From contig JAAYIK010000016.1 of the NCBI GenBank assembly GCA_012523465.1, positions 151,660 to 215,659 on the forward strand: a stretch of 64,000 nucleotides of DNA, given 5' to 3'. The translations under genes were made by a program, and so were the position numbers. Positions 17,555 to 25,965 of this stretch are shown in pieces. This DNA comes from Lysobacteraceae bacterium (GTDB taxonomy: Bacteria; Pseudomonadota; Gammaproteobacteria; Nitrococcales; AK92). The notes beneath the pieces are model-generated. The model was not told the origin of the DNA, searched no databases, and saw only the letters and a program-made list of their open reading frames with translations. How positions within the stretch are numbered: the stretch's first letter is position 1; the number at the start of each line of letters is the position of its first letter.

Positions 17555-18964
17555 TCAGACCTCCGGCTTGGGAGCCAGCCGCGCCGCCTGCAGACCTCGT
17601 TTTTGCTCGGCCAGCAGCAGCGCGATGGCGCTGGACGCCATGCGCGAGACCTGATCGTCGGCCCGGCTGGTGAGCACGATGGGCACCCGGGCGCCGACCA
17701 CGATCCCGGCCGCATCGGCGTCGGCCAGATAGTGCAGCTGTTTGGCGAGCATGTTGCCAGCATCCAGGTCGGGCGCGATCAGAATGTCGGCCCGGCCCGC
17801 CACCGGCGACACGATGCCCTTGGTGCGCGCGGCCACTTCCGAGACCGCATTGTCAAACGCCAGCGGGCCGTCCAGGATGCCACCCTTGATCTGACCGCGG
17901 TCGGCCATCTTGCACAGCGCCGCGGCGTCCAGCGTCGAACGCATGGTGGGGTTGACCGTCTCGACAGCGGAGAGTATCGCCACCCGCGGCTCGGGTATGC
18001 CCAGCGCGTGCGCCAGATCGATGGCGTTCTGCACGATGTCGCGCTTGGTGATGAGATCCGGCTCGATGTTGAGACCGGTATCGGTGATCAGCAGCGGCCG
18101 GGGGTAGGTCGGCACGTCCATCACCCAGACATGGCTCATGCGGCGGTCGGTGCGCAGCCCCCGCTGCTTGTGCACCGCGGCCTCCATCAGCTCGTGGGTG
18201 GGCAGAGCTCCCTTCATCAGGACTTCGACCTCGCCCGTTCGCGCCAGCTGCACGCCCAGCTCGGCAGCGGCGTGGCTGTGCTCGGCGGGGATGAGGCGGA
18301 ACGGCGACAAATCGACTCCTGCCTCCTCGGCAGCGGCGCGGATTCTGGCTTCGGGCCCGATCAGCACCGGCACAATCAGCCCGCGCTCGGCTGCCTCCAA
18401 CGCCCCCAGGAGCGAGACCTGATCGACCGGATGCACCACCGCGGTCGGCGCCGGCCGCAGTCCTTGGGCCATCTTGAGCAGCCGCTGCAGCTGCCGGCGC
18501 CCCTGGGCGGGCAGCTCGCCCTGCCGCGGCCGCCGGATCTTCTCGACCGGCGCCCGCACCAGCAGGCTGCCCTCGACCACCACCTGGCCGAGCTCGTCCA
18601 GGCACTGGCAGGCCAGCAGCACCTGCCCATCGGCGCGCTTTTCCTTGACTTCGACCCGCGCCCGCACTCGCTGACCCAGCGCCAGCTCGCCGCAGTGGCG
18701 CAGGTTCTGCTCCAGCACGGTGGTGCCGGGGCCGGGCAGCTCGGTGACCACCAGTGCCGCCAGCTGAGCCGCCCCCCACATGCCGTGGGAGATGAAACGC
18801 TGGAACAGGTCGCTGCTGGCGTACTCCTCGTCCATCCGATCGGGATTGGCGGTCGCCGCGTGGGCAGCAAAGGAGCGCAAATCCGCCAAGGTGACCCGCT
18901 GGGTCAGCTCGGCGGCCTGCCCCGGCGTCAGCTCCTCATAGGTAAAATTCTCGATATAAGCCAA
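17555..18964 (-). CDS. MaoC-like hydratase / phosphate acetyl-butyryltransferase fusion
   Basis: 469 residues. Residues about 10-135 form a MaoC-type hotdog hydratase domain (FISHGMWGAAQLAALV, with the hydratase His). Residues about 160-465 form a phosphate acetyl/butyryltransferase domain (MKGALPTHELM, TDTGLNIEPD, ILDGPLAFDNAVS, RADILIAPDLDAGNML). This two-domain protein is a known architecture linked to acetate kinase genes. The C-terminal domain makes acyl-phosphate from acyl-CoA and phosphate; the N-terminal domain may act on a 2-enoyl-CoA first. It is followed by ackA after 3 nt. Confidence 0.9.
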   Translation of the reverse strand: MAYIENFTYEELTPGQAAELTQRVTLADLRSFAAHAATANPDRMDEEYASSDLFQRFISHGMWGAAQLAALVVTELPGPGTTVLEQNLRHCGELALGQRVRARVEVKEKRADGQVLLACQCLDELGQVVVEGSLLVRAPVEKIRRPRQGELPAQGRRQLQRLLKMAQGLRPAPTAVVHPVDQVSLLGALEAAERGLIVPVLIGPEARIRAAAEEAGVDLSPFRLIPAEHSHAAAELGVQLARTGEVEVLMKGALPTHELMEAAVHKQRGLRTDRRMSHVWVMDVPTYPRPLLITDTGLNIEPDLITKRDIVQNAIDLAHALGIPEPRVAILSAVETVNPTMRSTLDAAALCKMADRGQIKGGILDGPLAFDNAVSEVAARTKGIVSPVAGRADILIAPDLDAGNMLAKQLHYLADADAAGIVVGARVPIVLTSRADDQVSRMASSAIALLLAEQKRGLQAARLAPKPEV

Positions 18965-18995
18965 GGTTGGTTACTCCACGCATCGCGTTGCCAAT

Positions 18996-20516
18996 TCAGG
19001 ATCCGGTGTCCGGCGCCAGGCCGCCATGCTGCTCGATCCAGCGCGTCCGCCGTGCTTCAGCGGCGTCCAGCTCGTCCAGCTGCTGCCGCAGCAGCCGGTC
19101 GCGGGCGGCGCGCCAGTCGGGCTCGGCGCCGGGCGCGAGATTGGCCTGCCACCAGACCAGCATGGCGGTGGCGGCGCGGCGCAGCCCCTTCAGTTGCAGC
19201 TCCAGAAAGGCCCCCATCTGCTCCTGCCTGGCACCGGGTTTGAGGTAGGACAGCACCAGCTCGTCCGCCCCCTCGTTGAAGTGGAGGCGGACGCCGGCCT
19301 TGCGCAGCTCGCCGCGGGTCAGGGCGCGAGCCAGCTCGTAGACCACGGGGCCTTCGCGGTTGCCGTGCGCGATCAACCGCCGTGCCAGCTCCAGCATCAG
19401 CGGCCCGTCCGCCGGCAGCTGGCGCCATTCCTCGTAAGCCTGCGGATCGACGGCAAAGATCGCGACGGGATCGGCCAGCAACGGGTGCAGCGGCCTGCCC
19501 TCCAGCGCCCGCTGCACGGCGATGCGGAAATACTCCTCCAGCCACAGGTGATGGTTGCTGATGATGTCGAGCCCGACCTCCTTCAGCCCCGGCGGCTCGC
19601 AGCGCAGGCCCCACAAACAAAGTACTCTCAGCTTCCAGATTTGCAGGGTGGCATCGACGAAGAAGCGGTAAATGCCGACCTGGATAGTGTGGATCTGGTT
19701 GCCCAGGTCGGCCAGGTAGTGAAAGCCGTTGCCGGCGTACAGCGCCGCCAGGGCCGGCTGGCCGAGGTGGCGAGCCAGGATCGCGAGGTCGCCGTAGGCC
19801 TGTGCTCGCTCGGGAGCGAAGGTGAGCACCTCGTCCTCGAAGCTGGTGGCAACGGCGAAATCGGCCGGGGCGGACTTGAGCACCGCCGGATCGTCGCTCT
19901 TGGGCCGGTCGTTGAGACCGTAATGGGCATGTGCTTGGCCGGACAACCCCTCCACCTGCCCCATGTTGAGGATGGCGGGATCGAAAGGAATACGGTTGCC
20001 GTCGGCGGTGCGCGGCAGCTCGCCATCGACCACCCACCAGCGATTCTGGTTGCGCCGATCCAGGTCGGGATAGCTGGAACCCAGCCGTACCCACTCCAGC
20101 AGGCTGCGCTCCTGCCCGGGCAGGATGGGATCGTAGTGCGGCGGCAGCTCGGCGGACTCGGCCAGCGAGGCAGCGACCGCAGCATAGTCGTCGAAGCCCA
20201 GCGTGGGCATCAGCGCCGCCGAGCCGAGCAGCTCCTTGAACGCCACGGCGGAAAAGTCGGCCGGACTGGGATAGCGCCGCAGGAAGCGAGCGCGCAGCTC
20301 GGCGTCCTCGGTGCTAACGAGCAGCCGGTAGATCTGCTCCCGGAAATGCGCCAAGCTGGCGGCGTCGGGGACGGCGGCCCGCGCTTCCAGTCCGAGTTCG
20401 GGATAGGACAGAAACACATCCGGCAAGCGGTCATGCAGCATGACCGAGTAGCCCAAAGCCGCGGCGGGCAGCCAGCAGCCGGCTATAGCGGCAAGCAAGC
20501 GTGGGAAAGCGCGCAT
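18996..20516 (-). CDS. Exported protein with zinc phospholipase C-like ligand pattern
   Basis: 506 residues from ATG 20516. The N-terminus has a signal peptide (charged start, hydrophobic core LLAAIAGCWLPAAALG), so it is exported. I do not recognise a close family, but the central region has the spacing H266-x3-D270-x5-H276 and later H323-x3-E327. This matches the zinc ligands of phospholipase C/S1-P1 nucleases (His118, Asp122, His128, His142, Glu146 in the Bacillus cereus enzyme). HAHYG at 196-200 may add a further ligand. A hydrophobic stretch near 295-305 is present. A zinc-dependent phosphodiesterase or lipase is therefore a reasonable but unproven guess. It is read after the SRAP gene's opposite end, with a 91-nt gap. 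Confidence 0.7.
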   Translation of the reverse strand: MRAFPRLLAAIAGCWLPAAALGYSVMLHDRLPDVFLSYPELGLEARAAVPDAASLAHFREQIYRLLVSTEDAELRARFLRRYPSPADFSAVAFKELLGSAALMPTLGFDDYAAVAASLAESAELPPHYDPILPGQERSLLEWVRLGSSYPDLDRRNQNRWWVVDGELPRTADGNRIPFDPAILNMGQVEGLSGQAHAHYGLNDRPKSDDPAVLKSAPADFAVATSFEDEVLTFAPERAQAYGDLAILARHLGQPALAALYAGNGFHYLADLGNQIHTIQVGIYRFFVDATLQIWKLRVLCLWGLRCEPPGLKEVGLDIISNHHLWLEEYFRIAVQRALEGRPLHPLLADPVAIFAVDPQAYEEWRQLPADGPLMLELARRLIAHGNREGPVVYELARALTRGELRKAGVRLHFNEGADELVLSYLKPGARQEQMGAFLELQLKGLRRAATAMLVWWQANLAPGAEPDWRAARDRLLRQQLDELDAAEARRTRWIEQHGGLAPDTGS

Positions 20517-20607
20517 TTTTGCGTTATTCCTTGTACGGGCGCCGAGTCCTGAATCGTAAAAGGCCAGGCAGGCGCTGGCAATGCACGGGATCTGTCGGCC
20601 CGCGCGG

Positions 20608-21249
20608 CTAGTCGGCCACCGGCTGGCGCGGGCTCGGCGCGGCCGCAAGCCGCTCGGCGGGATAAGGCAGCAGAAAGCTGCGGGCATAGTCGGCGGTGGC
20701 GTGCAGCCAGGCAGCGCGCTCCTCGGGCGGAATGACCACGATCATGCGCTTCTCGCTGCGGGGGCGATGGAAGCGGCGCATCAGCGAATGGGCGTCGGCA
20801 TTCACCGTCAGCAGGGTGAAGGACAGCTCCGGCTGGCGGGTCTGCGGGTTGGTCCAACGCTCCCACAGGCCGGCCACGGCCAGGTACTCGGCATCGGCGG
20901 GCGCTATCCGCCAGCGTTCCGCCTTGCCGCTCTCCCAGCTGGGCTCGAAGAAGGCCGCCATCGGCACCAGGCAGTACTGCCCCCGCCGCCAGGCATGTTT
21001 GAAGGAAGGCCGCTCGCCGACGGTTTCGCTGCGTGCGTTGTAGGTTTTGCGGCCGATGGCGCCGTCCCGGGCCCAGTGCGGAATCAGCCCGAAGCGGGCG
21101 AGTCGACACTTCCAGCCGCCGCTGCCGTCGGCGCGGACGATGGGCGCCCGGTAGCCCGGCCAGGCCTCGGCCGGATAGGACGCCGGCGGCGCGACGCCGA
21201 AGTGGCGTCTCAGCAGAGCGGGCGATAGCGGGAGGAAGTTCGCGCACAT
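20608..21249 (-). CDS. SRAP domain protein (YedK/HMCES family)
   Basis: 213 residues beginning Met-Cys-Ala-Asn; after Met removal Cys2 is the catalytic residue that crosslinks to abasic sites in single-stranded DNA. Other family features are YNARSET, CLVPMAAFFEPSW (with the active-site Glu) and the late His in LMRRFHRPR. The start codon is fixed by the need for Cys at position 2. It protects abasic lesions by a DNA-protein crosslink. It is followed on the same strand by the exported zinc-ligand protein, and preceded by epmC with a 49-nt gap. Confidence 0.92.
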   Translation of the reverse strand: MCANFLPLSPALLRRHFGVAPPASYPAEAWPGYRAPIVRADGSGGWKCRLARFGLIPHWARDGAIGRKTYNARSETVGERPSFKHAWRRGQYCLVPMAAFFEPSWESGKAERWRIAPADAEYLAVAGLWERWTNPQTRQPELSFTLLTVNADAHSLMRRFHRPRSEKRMIVVIPPEERAAWLHATADYARSFLLPYPAERLAAAPSPRQPVAD

Positions 21250-21298
21250 AGCTTGTCGGCGGCAGCGGACTTTCTGCAGATATGGGGGCGGGATCCTG

Positions 21299-21817
21299 TC
21301 ATGCCGGCGGCAGGCTGAAGCGGGTACCGTAAAAGGCCTGCAGCCGCTCAAGGAAGCGCTGCGCCCGCGGCGGGAAGCCCCGCTCGGCGTACCGGCACAG
21401 CTCGGAGTGAACGCGGCGGCGGAAGCCGTCGAGATCCACCGGCGCCCCGGACAGGTTATCGGCGCTGACGTGGAAACGGAAATCGGCCACGATCGAGAAC
21501 GCCCACTCCAAGGCCTGCGGCCTGGCCTCCACCCGCTCGAACTCCGCCTGCTCCTCGGCGGTGCGTCCGTCCGGGCGGTACCAGTAGCCGTAGTCGACCA
21601 GCAGGCGACGTCGGGGGCCGGCGATGCACCAGTGGGCGATCTCGTGCAGCGCGCTGGCATAAAAGCCGCGGGCGAAGACGATGCGGTGGCGCGGATGCTC
21701 GGCATCAGCCGGCAGATAAATCGGCTCGTCCCCGCCGCGCACCAGCACGGTGTTGTGGCTGGCGAGAAACTCGTCGTTGAACAGCCGTATCAGATCGCTG
21801 ATCCGGTGCTTTTCCAT
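21299..21817 (-). CDS. epmC: Elongation factor P hydroxylase
   Basis: 172 residues matching YfcM/EpmC. The HEIAHW motif (about residues 58-63) provides metal-binding histidines, with DYGYWYRPDGR downstream. EpmC hydroxylates the beta-lysylated lysine of elongation factor P. Neither efp nor epmA/epmB is in this window. The family is essentially restricted to gammaproteobacteria, a useful taxonomic hint. Confidence 0.92.
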   Translation of the reverse strand: MEKHRISDLIRLFNDEFLASHNTVLVRGGDEPIYLPADAEHPRHRIVFARGFYASALHEIAHWCIAGPRRRLLVDYGYWYRPDGRTAEEQAEFERVEARPQALEWAFSIVADFRFHVSADNLSGAPVDLDGFRRRVHSELCRYAERGFPPRAQRFLERLQAFYGTRFSLPPA

Positions 21818-21835
21818 GGCAGCTCGGGGCGTCCG

Positions 21836-22720
21836 TCAGCGGCCGCGCTTTTTGCCAGCGGAGAGCCGGCGGACCAGGCCTTCCTGGGCCACGCTGGCTA
21901 CCAGCTGACCGGCCCGGTTGTAGATCTGACCGTGCGCCAGCCCCCGGGAATTGTACATGTTGGAGCTGGTCATGCGGTACAGCAGCCACTCGTCCACCCG
22001 GAATGGCCGGTGGATCCAGAGCGCATGATCGAGACTGGCGGCCTGGATGTCCTTTTGCACGAAGGAGACGCCGTGCGGCAACATGGTCGTCCCCAGCAGC
22101 TCGAAATCCGAGGCGTAGGCCAGCACGGCCTGATGCAGGCGCGGGTCGTCAGGCACCGTGCCGGCGGCGCGGAACCAGACGTATTTCACTGGCTCCTGCG
22201 GCTCCGGGTTGAGCTTTTCCAGCACGTTCACCGGTCGCATCTCCACCGGCCGCTCCCGCATCATCTGCTCGCGCACGTAATCGGGCAGCTGCGCGTTGCT
22301 GCCGTACAACTCCTGCAGGTTCTTCAGCGACTCGGGCTCCGGCAGCCCTTCCGGCATCGGGTCCTGGTGCTCGAAGTTCTCCTCGTGCACGTGGAAGGAG
22401 GCCGACATGTCAAAGATGGGCTGGCCGTGCTGGATAGCGCGCACATGACGGGTGGTGAAGCTGCGCCCATCGCGAGTGCGGGTCACCAGATAGACGATGG
22501 GCGCATTGGCATCCCCGGGCCGCAGAAAATAGGCATGCATGGAGTGCGCCTGGCGCTCGGGCGCCACGGTCAGGCTGGCCGCCATCAGCGCCTGGCCGAG
22601 CACCTGGCCGCCGAACAGGGCGGGGAAGCCAAGGTCGTAGCTAACGCCACGGAAAATATCGTGCTCGATCTGCTCCAGCTGGAAGATTTCCAGCAGCTTG
22701 GTCAGTTTGTTCTGCCCCAC
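21836..22720 (-). CDS. tesB: Acyl-CoA thioesterase II
   Basis: 294 residues, full TesB length. The first hotdog has FGGQVLGQALMAA, with SMHAYFLRPGD; the second contains DHALWIHRPFRVDEWLLY with the catalytic Asp region. It hydrolyses a broad range of acyl-CoAs. It ends 18 nt before epmC and is divergent from the Atm1-type ABC gene; the intergenic stretch has a TATATT (22795-22800) that could serve as a -10 for the latter. Confidence 0.93.
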   Translation of the reverse strand: MGQNKLTKLLEIFQLEQIEHDIFRGVSYDLGFPALFGGQVLGQALMAASLTVAPERQAHSMHAYFLRPGDANAPIVYLVTRTRDGRSFTTRHVRAIQHGQPIFDMSASFHVHEENFEHQDPMPEGLPEPESLKNLQELYGSNAQLPDYVREQMMRERPVEMRPVNVLEKLNPEPQEPVKYVWFRAAGTVPDDPRLHQAVLAYASDFELLGTTMLPHGVSFVQKDIQAASLDHALWIHRPFRVDEWLLYRMTSSNMYNSRGLAHGQIYNRAGQLVASVAQEGLVRRLSAGKKRGR

Positions 22721-22856
22721 CAGTCACTACTCCTTATCCTGATACCGGCAGCGCACGCCGGAAACCCCGTTCTTTGCGGCAGTGCAACATACACTATATT
22801 GCGGCACGCGCAGCAGAAGCGCTGCATTAAACTCACGAGATCATCCCAGGGTCAAC

Positions 22857-24683
22857 ATGCGGCGATCCATCGTTACCGATTCCTCCGAGCAGCGTCCGAA
22901 CTGGCGCGTCATTACCGGCCTCTGGCCGTATCTGATGGAATTCCCGGGCCGGGTGTTCTTCGCTCTGGCCTGCCTGGTTCTGGCCAAACTGGCCAACGTG
23001 GCCGTGCCGGTGGTGCTGAAATTCATCGTCGATGACCTCGACGACCAGACCAGCCAGGTCGTGGCCGTGCCGCTGGCGCTGCTGGCCGCCTATGGCCTGC
23101 TGCGCTTCGGCGCTACCGCGTTCGGCGAGCTGCGCGACGCCGTATTCGCCCGCGTCGCCGAGCGGGCCATGCGGCGGGTGGCGCTGCAGGTCTTCCGGCA
23201 TCTGCACCGGCTGGAGCTCAACTTCCACCTATCGCGCCGCACCGGCGGCCTGGCGCGCGACATCGAGCGCGGCACCACCGGCAGCAGCTTCCTGCTGCGC
23301 TTCATGCTGTTCAACATCCTACCCACGCTGCTGGAGATCGCCCTGGTCGCCACGGTGCTGCTGGCCCAGTTCTCCTGGCGCTACCTCGCCGTGGTGCTGC
23401 TTTCCATCGCCTTGTACGTGCTGTTCTCCATCGTCGTCACCGAATGGCGCACCCGCTTCGTGCGCGAGTCCAACGAACTCGACAGCCGCTCCAACACGCG
23501 GGCGGTGGACAGCCTGCTGAACTACGAGACGGTAAAGTACTTCGGCAACGAGGACTTCGAAGCCGAGCGTTACGACCAGGACCTGGCGCAATGGGAGCAG
23601 GCACGGCTCAAGAACCGCCTCTCCCTGGCCGCCCTCAACGCCGGCCAAGCCTTCATCATCGCTGCGGCGGTAACGGCGATGATGGTCATGGCCAGCTACC
23701 AGGTGGCGGCCCGGGAACTCACCCTGGGTGACCTGGTCATGGTCAACGCCTACATGATCCAGCTGTTCATCCCGCTGAACTTCCTCGGTTTCGTCTACCG
23801 GGAAATCCGCCAGGCGCTGATCAACATCGAGCGCATGTTCAACCTGCTGCACGAGAAGCCGGCGGTAGTGGACGCGCCCGACGCCAAGCCGCTGCAGGTC
23901 ACCGGCGGCACGGTCCGCTTCGAGAACGTGCACTTCGCCTACCGGCCGGACCGTCCCATCCTCAAGGACGTCAGCTTCACCATCCCGGCCGGGCACAAGG
24001 TGGCTGTGGTGGGCAGCAGCGGCGCTGGCAAGTCGACCCTCGCGCGGCTGCTGTTCCGCTTCTACGACGTGGACGCCGGGCGCATCACCATCGACGGCCA
24101 AGACATCCGTACAGTCACCCAGGACAGCCTGCGCAAGGCCATCGGCGTGGTGCCGCAAGACACGGTGCTGTTCAACGACACCATTTACTACAACATCGCC
24201 TACGGCCGCCCCGACGCCACCCGCGAGGAGGTGGAGCGGGCCACCCGGCTGGCCCATCTAGACGGCTTCATCGCCCAGCTGCCGGAAGGCTTTGAGACCA
24301 GGGTCGGCGAGCGCGGCCTCAAGGTCTCCGGCGGCGAGAAGCAGCGCATCGCCATCGCCCGGATGCTGCTGAAAGATCCGCCCATCCTGATCTTCGACGA
24401 AGCGACCTCGTCACTAGACTCGGAGTCGGAGCGCGCCATCCTGGCCGCCCTCAACGAGGTGGCCGCCCGGCGCACCACACTGGTGATCGCCCACCGGCTG
24501 TCCACCATCATGGACGCCGACAACATCATCGTGCTGGAGCACGGTCGCATCGTCGAGCAGGGCAGACACGGCGAGCTGATCGCCGCCGGTGGCGTCTATG
24601 CTCGCCTCTGGGAGCATCAACAACAGGCTGAAGGCGAGGCCGTGGCGGCGGCCGACGGCGACCGCTCGCTGCCTTCCACCTGA
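22857..24683 (+). CDS. Atm1/HMT1-type ABC exporter (fused permease-ATPase)
   Basis: 608 residues from ATG 22857. An N-terminal six-helix exporter domain (about 20-330) with the family helix NYETVKYFGNEDFEAERYD is followed by the ATPase: Walker A GSSGAGKST (about 385-393), signature VSGGEKQR (about 490) and Walker B ILIFDEATSSLD. NYETVKYFGNE is characteristic of Atm1/ABCB7/HMT1 proteins, which export glutathione-conjugated species and help with iron-sulfur or heavy-metal homeostasis. It is a half-transporter acting as a homodimer. It is followed after 106 nt by a pyruvyl-transferase family gene on the same strand. Confidence 0.92.
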   Translation: MRRSIVTDSSEQRPNWRVITGLWPYLMEFPGRVFFALACLVLAKLANVAVPVVLKFIVDDLDDQTSQVVAVPLALLAAYGLLRFGATAFGELRDAVFARVAERAMRRVALQVFRHLHRLELNFHLSRRTGGLARDIERGTTGSSFLLRFMLFNILPTLLEIALVATVLLAQFSWRYLAVVLLSIALYVLFSIVVTEWRTRFVRESNELDSRSNTRAVDSLLNYETVKYFGNEDFEAERYDQDLAQWEQARLKNRLSLAALNAGQAFIIAAAVTAMMVMASYQVAARELTLGDLVMVNAYMIQLFIPLNFLGFVYREIRQALINIERMFNLLHEKPAVVDAPDAKPLQVTGGTVRFENVHFAYRPDRPILKDVSFTIPAGHKVAVVGSSGAGKSTLARLLFRFYDVDAGRITIDGQDIRTVTQDSLRKAIGVVPQDTVLFNDTIYYNIAYGRPDATREEVERATRLAHLDGFIAQLPEGFETRVGERGLKVSGGEKQRIAIARMLLKDPPILIFDEATSSLDSESERAILAALNEVAARRTTLVIAHRLSTIMDADNIIVLEHGRIVEQGRHGELIAAGGVYARLWEHQQQAEGEAVAAADGDRSLPST

Positions 24684-24789
24684 GCCGGGCGCGGCCCGCC
24701 GGGCCAGCGCCGGCGGCCCAGGAAATTCCCCGGTTGCATTCGCGCCTTGCGCCGGCATTTCTTGCCGATCAGGCAAGGAGGAAGGCCGC

Positions 24790-25965
24790 GTGACTCGACG
24801 CACTCCAATCCGTCCGCGCATCGGCATCACGGGCTCGTACGGCGGGCTCAACCTGGGCGACGAGGCCATCCTCAAGTCCATCATCACCCAGCTGCGCGCC
24901 ACCATGCCGGTCGACATCCGGGTCTTCTCGCGCAACGCCGAGGACACCCGGCGGCGACACGATGTGGAGCAGGCCTTGCCGGTCCGCGACATGAGCCGCG
25001 CCGAGGCGCGAGATGCCGTCGCCGAACTCGATCTGCTCATCTTCGGCGGCGGCGGCATTCTCTACGACGGCGAGGCGGAACTCTATTTGCGCGAGGTCAG
25101 CCTGGCCCACGAGCTCAACGTCCCGGTCATCATCTATGCCGTCAGTGCCGGACCGCTGCGCTCGCGCACCGTTCGCGAGCGGGTCGCCGAGGCGCTCTCC
25201 AAGGCCGCCATCGTCACCGTGCGCGACCGGCCCGGCCGGCGGCTGCTGGAAGACATCGGCGTGCGCCGCGAGGTGCTGCTGACCGCCGATCCGGCACTGC
25301 TGCTCGAACCCGAGCCGCTGAACGGGGACGCCCTGCTGCGAGAAGGCCTGGACCTGTCGCGCCGCCTGGTAGGTTTTTCGGTGCGCGAGCCGGGGCCGGC
25401 AGCGCCGGAGATCGACGTGGCGCACTACCACGCCCTGCTCGCCAACGCCGCCGACTTTATCGTCGACCGCTGGCAGGCCAACATCGTCTTCGTACCCATG
25501 GAGCGCGGGCAAATGGACGTGCAGCACAGCCATGCCGTCATCTCCCGCATGCAGAACGCCAACCACGCCACGGTGCTCAAGGGCGACTATTCCGCCGGCC
25601 AGGTGCTGTCGCTGATCGGCCACTTCCAGTTCTGCGTCGGCATGCGGCTGCATATCCTGATCTTCTCCGCCCTGCAGCACGTCCCCTTCATCGCCCTGCC
25701 CTACTCGCCTAAGGTGACCGGCCTGCTGCAGGACCTGGGCATCGACGTGCCGCCTCTGGACAACGTCAACACCGGCCGCCTGCTCGCTCTCATCGACCAG
25801 TCCTGGGACTCGCGCGCCACGCTCAAGGAACACATCGCCCAGCGGCTGCCGCAGCTGCAAGACCGCGCCAGGGAAACCCACGCCCTCCTGGTGCAACTTA
25901 TTCGCGACCTCGGACTCCATAGAAGGACAGATACCGCAAACACCCAAGGTTCATGTCCGTTCTAG
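24790..25965 (+). CDS. Polysaccharide pyruvyl transferase family protein
   Basis: 391 residues from GTG 24790, supported by AAGGAGGAAG upstream. The family's N-terminal nucleotide-binding-like strand GSYGGLNLGDEAIL, the glycine-rich LLIFGGGGILYDG and the C-terminal GMRLHILIFSALQHVPFIALPYSPKV match CsaB/WcaK-like pyruvyl transferases, which transfer pyruvate from PEP onto cell-wall or exopolysaccharide sugars. No other glycan genes are adjacent, so the acceptor is unknown. Its end overlaps the start of a FAD oxidoreductase by 13 nt. Confidence 0.88.
   Translation: MTRRTPIRPRIGITGSYGGLNLGDEAILKSIITQLRATMPVDIRVFSRNAEDTRRRHDVEQALPVRDMSRAEARDAVAELDLLIFGGGGILYDGEAELYLREVSLAHELNVPVIIYAVSAGPLRSRTVRERVAEALSKAAIVTVRDRPGRRLLEDIGVRREVLLTADPALLLEPEPLNGDALLREGLDLSRRLVGFSVREPGPAAPEIDVAHYHALLANAADFIVDRWQANIVFVPMERGQMDVQHSHAVISRMQNANHATVLKGDYSAGQVLSLIGHFQFCVGMRLHILIFSALQHVPFIALPYSPKVTGLLQDLGIDVPPLDNVNTGRLLALIDQSWDSRATLKEHIAQRLPQLQDRARETHALLVQLIRDLGLHRRTDTANTQGSCPF

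Noticed and set aside
17012..19243. A 743-codon open frame antisense to ackA and the MaoC-phosphotransacylase gene
   Set aside because: It is a shadow frame caused by high GC; its product is Gln/His/Arg-rich without motifs, while the opposite strand encodes clear enzymes.
20516..20687. An N-terminal extension of the exported protein
   Set aside because: It would place a non-secretory Arg/Pro-rich stretch before a good signal peptide starting at 20516.
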